64,000 nucleotides of DNA from Marinobacter sp. F4206 (GTDB taxonomy: Bacteria > Pseudomonadota > Gammaproteobacteria > Pseudomonadales > Oleiphilaceae), in the NCBI RefSeq assembly GCF_019392195.1, contig NZ_JAHXKI010000002.1, positions 1,364,001 to 1,428,000 of the forward strand, written 5' to 3'. The position numbers were made by a program, and so were the translations under genes. Of the stretch, positions 61,136-64,000 are shown piece by piece; the stretch's first letter is position 1, and each line of letters starts with the position of its first letter. The notes below the pieces were generated by a model. The model ran no database searches and was not told the origin of the DNA. It saw only the letters and a list, made by a program, of their open reading frames with translations.

Positions 61136-61582
61136 ATGACCGTACTCGTTTTGGACAACCCGGATCTGATTGCCAAGGCCGCCATGGCGTCCGGATTCGC
61201 CGCTGCCGCCCTGACCACCGAGACCAAACGCCCTCACCGGCTGAAATTCCATTATGGTTTCAACAAGCATGCGCTGGACGCGGCCGATGAAGCCATGCTG
61301 CAACAGCACGCTGTCTATCTCAGGCAGCACCCCACTGTCCGGATTCAGATTCACGGTCACTCCGACAATTTTGGCGGTGAGGATTACAACCAGTTCCTGT
61401 CCCGACTCAGGGCCAACGCCGTCGCCCGCCTGCTGATCCAGGAGGGGGTGACGGAGACCCAGATTGTGCTTACCGGGTGGGGGTCCAGCCGGCCACTGGC
61501 CACGCCGGAGGATCACGCCGCAAACCGTCGGGTCGAGCTGGAATACCTGACCCAGGAATTGGCTCAGGCCATGCAGGGCTGA
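61136..61582 (+). CDS. OmpA/MotB-like C-terminal domain protein without a signal peptide
   Basis: A 148-residue protein with the OmpA-like peptidoglycan-binding domain from about 40 to 140: KFHYGFNKHALDAADEAML, IQIHGHSDNFGGEDYNQFLSRLRANAVARLL, GWGSSRPLATPEDHAANRRVELEYL. The first 35 residues (TVLVLDNPDLIAKAAMASG) form no export signal, and I find none in the upstream frame. AAGGA lies nine bases before the ATG. If it is not exported, it cannot bind peptidoglycan, so the start may be wrong, or the domain may have another role. A bidirectional terminator follows. Confidence 0.75.
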   Translation: MTVLVLDNPDLIAKAAMASGFAAAALTTETKRPHRLKFHYGFNKHALDAADEAMLQQHAVYLRQHPTVRIQIHGHSDNFGGEDYNQFLSRLRANAVARLLIQEGVTETQIVLTGWGSSRPLATPEDHAANRRVELEYLTQELAQAMQG

Positions 61583-61603
61583 TCCTGATCACTCCGCCAC
61601 CAT

Positions 61604-61633
61604 AAAAAAGGGGCCCCACATGGGCCCCCTTTT
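61604..61633. terminator. Bidirectional rho-independent terminator
   Basis: AAAAAAGGGGCCC - CACA - TGGGCCCCCTTTT: a seven-plus base GC stem with A-tract on one side and T-tract on the other. It serves the OmpA-domain gene on the plus strand and the MAPEG gene on the minus strand. Confidence 0.88.
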
Positions 61634-61647
61634 CGTAACAGTCGGCA

Positions 61648-62052
61648 TCACCCGGCGTACACCTGCCAGACATTCCACAGCAGCAGAATGGCGGTCACGA
61701 GGATCGCCAACCAGGTCAGGACTATGCCGAGCATACGGGCCCAATGGGTTCCGCCTCGGCCATTAATCATGCCCCATGCGTGCAGGATGCGACCGACCAC
61801 CAGCATCATACCGGACCAGTAGATCAGACCTGAGGGGACGCCATTAAGCTCGGCCACAGCCAACATCAGCAACCCGATAGGAGCGTATTCCACCAGGTTC
61901 GCATGGGCCCGGACCGCCGCCTCGAAGTCCCGGTCATCGGTGATGCCCATTCCCTTCTTGTACTTGAGGCGGAACCTGACCACCTGCCCGGACAATACCA
62001 GCAAAAGAATGCCAATGACGGCGGCAAACACTCCAGTCACAGGTACGATCAT
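61648..62052 (-). CDS. MAPEG family membrane protein
   Basis: A 134-residue protein with four hydrophobic segments. VVRFRLKYKKGMGITDDRDFEAAVRAHANLVEYAPIGLLML has the conserved E-x-x-x-R-A-H-x-N-x-x-E/Y motif of MAPEG (membrane-associated eicosanoid and glutathione-metabolism proteins). Bacterial members are glutathione transferase-like. It starts two bases after the stop of the GlsB-like gene, so the two are co-translated. Confidence 0.88.
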   Translation of the reverse strand: MIVPVTGVFAAVIGILLLVLSGQVVRFRLKYKKGMGITDDRDFEAAVRAHANLVEYAPIGLLMLAVAELNGVPSGLIYWSGMMLVVGRILHAWGMINGRGGTHWARMLGIVLTWLAILVTAILLLWNVWQVYAG

Positions 62053-62054
62053 GT

Positions 62055-62297
62055 TCAGCCCTTCTTGATCGCGCTGACGATGGCAAGCAACAGAACTGCA
62101 CCCACGGTCGCCGTTACCAGTTCACCCACCGCGCCCTGAGCCATCAGGCCGAGCAGGCGAAAGACAAAACCGCCGATGAACGAGCCGACAATACCGATAC
62201 CGATATTGGCCAGCACACCAAAGCCACGGCCTTTCATAATCAGACCGGCCAGCCAGCCGGCGACACCACCGATGATCAGAAACAAAATCAGATTCAT
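62055..62297 (-). CDS. GlsB/YeaQ/YmgE stress-response membrane protein
   Basis: An 80-residue, glycine-rich membrane protein: LIIGGVAGWLAGLIMKGRGFGVLANIGIGIVGSFIGGF is the family signature with three hydrophobic segments. Family members rise in stress conditions (e.g. RpoS-controlled), but their role is unknown. GGAGGGG precedes the ATG at seven bases. The gene is followed directly by the MAPEG gene. Confidence 0.92.
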   Translation of the reverse strand: MNLILFLIIGGVAGWLAGLIMKGRGFGVLANIGIGIVGSFIGGFVFRLLGLMAQGAVGELVTATVGAVLLLAIVSAIKKG

Positions 62298-62401
62298 TGC
62301 TTACCCCTCCCTGAAGGTCATCCAACATCGTGTTCAGACCCGCCAAGACTGCCCTGTTTCCGGAGGTGCTTCAAGAACTTCCCTCGGAACTGCGGGCGCT
62401 T

Positions 62402-63100
62402 CTACAACTCGGCGATGGCCTCGGCCATCAGGCTGTAGCAACGGACCATCAGGTCGGGGATGTCCTCGGTGGTCATGCCTGCGGTTTCTATTGGCGGCAA
62501 GATGCGGACAGGAACCGGTTCCCGTCGACCACTCCAGCCCAGGGTCTTGTCCTCGTACTGGCGGGCACACACCATGGTAATCGGGGCGCCGGAGGCTACG
62601 GCGGCATGGAAGGCACCTTTCTTGAATTTCTGCAGGCCACGACCCTGGCTGCGGGTGCCCTCAGGGAACACCCAGAGACTCTTCCGCTCACGGGTGATGG
62701 CTTCACTGGTGGCCCGCATGACTGCGATGGCCTTATGGGACCGGGCACGATTGAGAATCACGTTGCCACCAAGCCAGAACACCTGGCCAAAGAAGGGAAT
62801 CCAGACCAGGGATGATTTTCCGACCGTCACGGTCCTCGGGGGTAACAGGTCACCGACCACAAACAGGTCATCGTTGTGCTGATGATTGGCAATCACCACC
62901 GTCGGGCGATCGGTGGGCATATTCTCGCGGCCCTCGAGAGGGCGTTTCATGCCCAGCAGGGCACGCCCCACCCGGGCAACCGCAAGGGCCAGCAGGCGAT
63001 TGTTGTCCGGATTGAACGGCCGGGCAAGGTAAAATACCAGCGCAAACAGGCAGATAACCGGCACGCTCGCCCAAGCCAGCAATTTTCTCAATGCACCCAT
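62402..63100 (-). CDS. 1-acyl-sn-glycerol-3-phosphate acyltransferase (PlsC-like)
   Basis: A 232-residue inner-membrane-associated enzyme that acylates lysophosphatidic acid in phospholipid synthesis. Motif I is IANHQHNDDLF (H-x4-D), motif III FPEGTRSQG, and motif II/IV SLVWIPFFGQVFWLGGNVILNRAR. One membrane segment is at residues 10-30. The ATG at 63100 is favoured since MGALRKLL begins the membrane helix; a GTG at 63133 is in frame. It is 48 bases from the sortase gene, on the same strand. Confidence 0.88.
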   Translation of the reverse strand: MGALRKLLAWASVPVICLFALVFYLARPFNPDNNRLLALAVARVGRALLGMKRPLEGRENMPTDRPTVVIANHQHNDDLFVVGDLLPPRTVTVGKSSLVWIPFFGQVFWLGGNVILNRARSHKAIAVMRATSEAITRERKSLWVFPEGTRSQGRGLQKFKKGAFHAAVASGAPITMVCARQYEDKTLGWSGRREPVPVRILPPIETAGMTTEDIPDLMVRCYSLMAEAIAEL

Positions 63101-63148
63101 GTAATACAACTCTGTTGCCGAATTTTGGCGCACAAGTGTACGCCAACC

Positions 63149-63745
63149 TCAGGTTCCGGCAACAGTATCAATTTGTTCCATGTCATTGCCGGGCCCGCCT
63201 GCGCGGGCCTCCACCACGTAACGCAGGGGCCCACCGGCATCCATGCTGTCAAACGGGTAGCAGGTGACCAGCAACAGGGTATCTTCCGCCAGCCGGTGGG
63301 TATCTATCCGTTCAGAGCGGCTGTCGACAATGCGCGTTGCCAGCACACGGTAGGTCCGCCAACCACCATCCCGACTCTGCAGCCGCAGTTCACTGCCCGT
63401 CTCCAGAAACTTTAGCTCGTCAAAATGGGTATCGCGATGTCCGGCGATGACCAACGGACCCCGGCCGTTCTCGCTGCCCAGAACCTGTCCCGGCCCAAAC
63501 GCCAGACTCTCGCCGTGCCCACCTGCCAGCACAATCATCGATTGCTCCAGGTCGGGCACGGTCAGCCGGGCCACCGGCCAGGTGTCGGCCCAGGGCCAGG
63601 GCCGGGTATCGGTTTGTCTGGCCTGGCTTTCGGCCCAGGCCAGCTCCAGCAGTTCCTGGGCAACCACTGCTTTCAGCGGGATCCAGAGCCCGAACACCAG
63701 CAGCGTGGCCGATGAGGTCACCAACAGCAGAAAGAGACGGCTCAT
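63149..63745 (-). CDS. Proteobacterial class GN sortase
   Basis: A 198-residue sortase with one N-terminal membrane helix (1-22). Catalytic Cys162 is in LLLVTCYPF, His103 in IAGHRDTHFDELKFL, and the Arg in GGPLRYVVEA. Sortases cut a C-terminal sorting signal and join the protein to a surface partner. In marine gammaproteobacteria this class is paired with one dedicated target, and the ATGA overlap with the upstream target gene (four bases) shows exactly that. Confidence 0.9.
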   Translation of the reverse strand: MSRLFLLLVTSSATLLVFGLWIPLKAVVAQELLELAWAESQARQTDTRPWPWADTWPVARLTVPDLEQSMIVLAGGHGESLAFGPGQVLGSENGRGPLVIAGHRDTHFDELKFLETGSELRLQSRDGGWRTYRVLATRIVDSRSERIDTHRLAEDTLLLVTCYPFDSMDAGGPLRYVVEARAGGPGNDMEQIDTVAGT

Positions 63746-64000
63746 ACCAGTTTCCTCCGTTGCAGCAGACCCATGGCTGCGGCAAACATCAGGCCCATCA
63801 GTCCCAGGGCGGTCAACAGCGGAGCCAAGGTCGCGGTCTGCGGGTAGCGCAACATTCCGGCCTGACTGCCCGCCGGCAGAAGGGTCGGAAGATGCTCTGT
63901 GCCCTGGCGTGCATCCACCGGTCGGCCCGGTGTGTCGTCCACGGCCACAAAGCTGGTGTAGGGCGACATCAGACCGTGCTCCACGGCAAGGTGGGTCACG
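63742..64000 (-). CDS. Sortase target protein (VIT/VWA type), C-terminal end only
   Basis: Only about 86 C-terminal residues are in the window; the start lies beyond 64000. LAVEHGLMSPYTSFVAVDDTPGRPVD is the hallmark end of VIT/VWA (inter-alpha-trypsin inhibitor-like) proteins. The terminus has GMLRYPQTATLAPLLTALG, then a hydrophobic helix and RRKLV, the three-part layout of a sorting signal with YPQTAT in place of LPxTG. The stop overlaps the sortase start by four bases. Confidence 0.88.
   Translation of the reverse strand, partial: VTHLAVEHGLMSPYTSFVAVDDTPGRPVDARQGTEHLPTLLPAGSQAGMLRYPQTATLAPLLTALGLMGLMFAAAMGLLQRRKLV

Noticed and set aside
1..64000. CRISPR array, prophage, insertion sequence, rRNA/tRNA, defence island
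   Set aside because: Scanned for regularly spaced repeats, integrase/transposase/phage proteins and RNA genes; none seen. The repeats found are single cruciforms.

Overview
The window is 64 kb of dense, GC-rich bacterial chromosome. Gene content is that of a marine gammaproteobacterium: an OprF/OmpA-type porin with calcium-binding repeats, TmcA, ThiI with a rhodanese tail, PpnN, AcnA, a Pst phosphate operon, and a dedicated proteobacterial sortase pair at the right edge. Marinobacter or a close relative is my best guess, inferred from protein resemblance and gene mix; I could not run a database search. I see no rRNA, tRNA, CRISPR array, prophage or intact insertion sequence. About 53 protein genes are supported.

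Layout. 1-2.4 kb: a YbaK-type deacylase, a ubiquinone-pathway hydroxylase and a HIT protein. 2.4-7.9 kb: the phosphate operon pstS-pstC-pstA-pstB-phoU on the minus strand, with a recognisable Pho box upstream of pstS. 8-13.7 kb: thioesterase, MFS transporter, small outer-membrane protein, UppP and UvrD. 14-19.9 kb: succinate-semialdehyde dehydrogenase divergent from a histone-deacetylase-like amidohydrolase (probably polyamine/GABA breakdown), then ThiI, PpnN and a small cytochrome c. 20-28.5 kb: an acyl-CoA hydrolase-like protein, an ankyrin lipoprotein, TmcA coupled to a DUF2237 protein, a second UvrD-type helicase and an OmpA porin. 28.5-36 kb: DUF4124 protein, a PPK2-DadA-methyltransferase operon, TatD with an HD-GYP protein, and a Na/Pi symporter.

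36-51 kb is rich in signalling. A Tat-type binding lipoprotein is coupled to a PhnD-PAS-PAS-GGDEF protein with no transporter nearby. Then come a lone receiver, a receiver-HDOD protein and an HPt-receiver-receiver-GGDEF protein on the minus strand, facing three non-hybrid histidine kinases on the plus strand. The set looks like one phosphorelay that ends in cyclic-di-GMP output. 51-60.8 kb: AcnA, a chemoreceptor without HAMP, a lipid-type ABC exporter, a zinc-finger membrane protein with a helical tail, and a rhomboid protease with a similar tail. 61-64 kb: an OmpA-domain protein lacking a signal peptide, GlsB- and MAPEG-family membrane proteins, a PlsC acyltransferase, a sortase and the C-terminal end of its substrate.

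The most unusual non-coding feature is a family of four intergenic cruciform repeats of about 110 bp (11419, 13819, 24602, 59274). All share an inner core with two small hairpins. Each core is closed by a long stem, perfect in three copies (27-28 bp), whose distal sequence differs from copy to copy.
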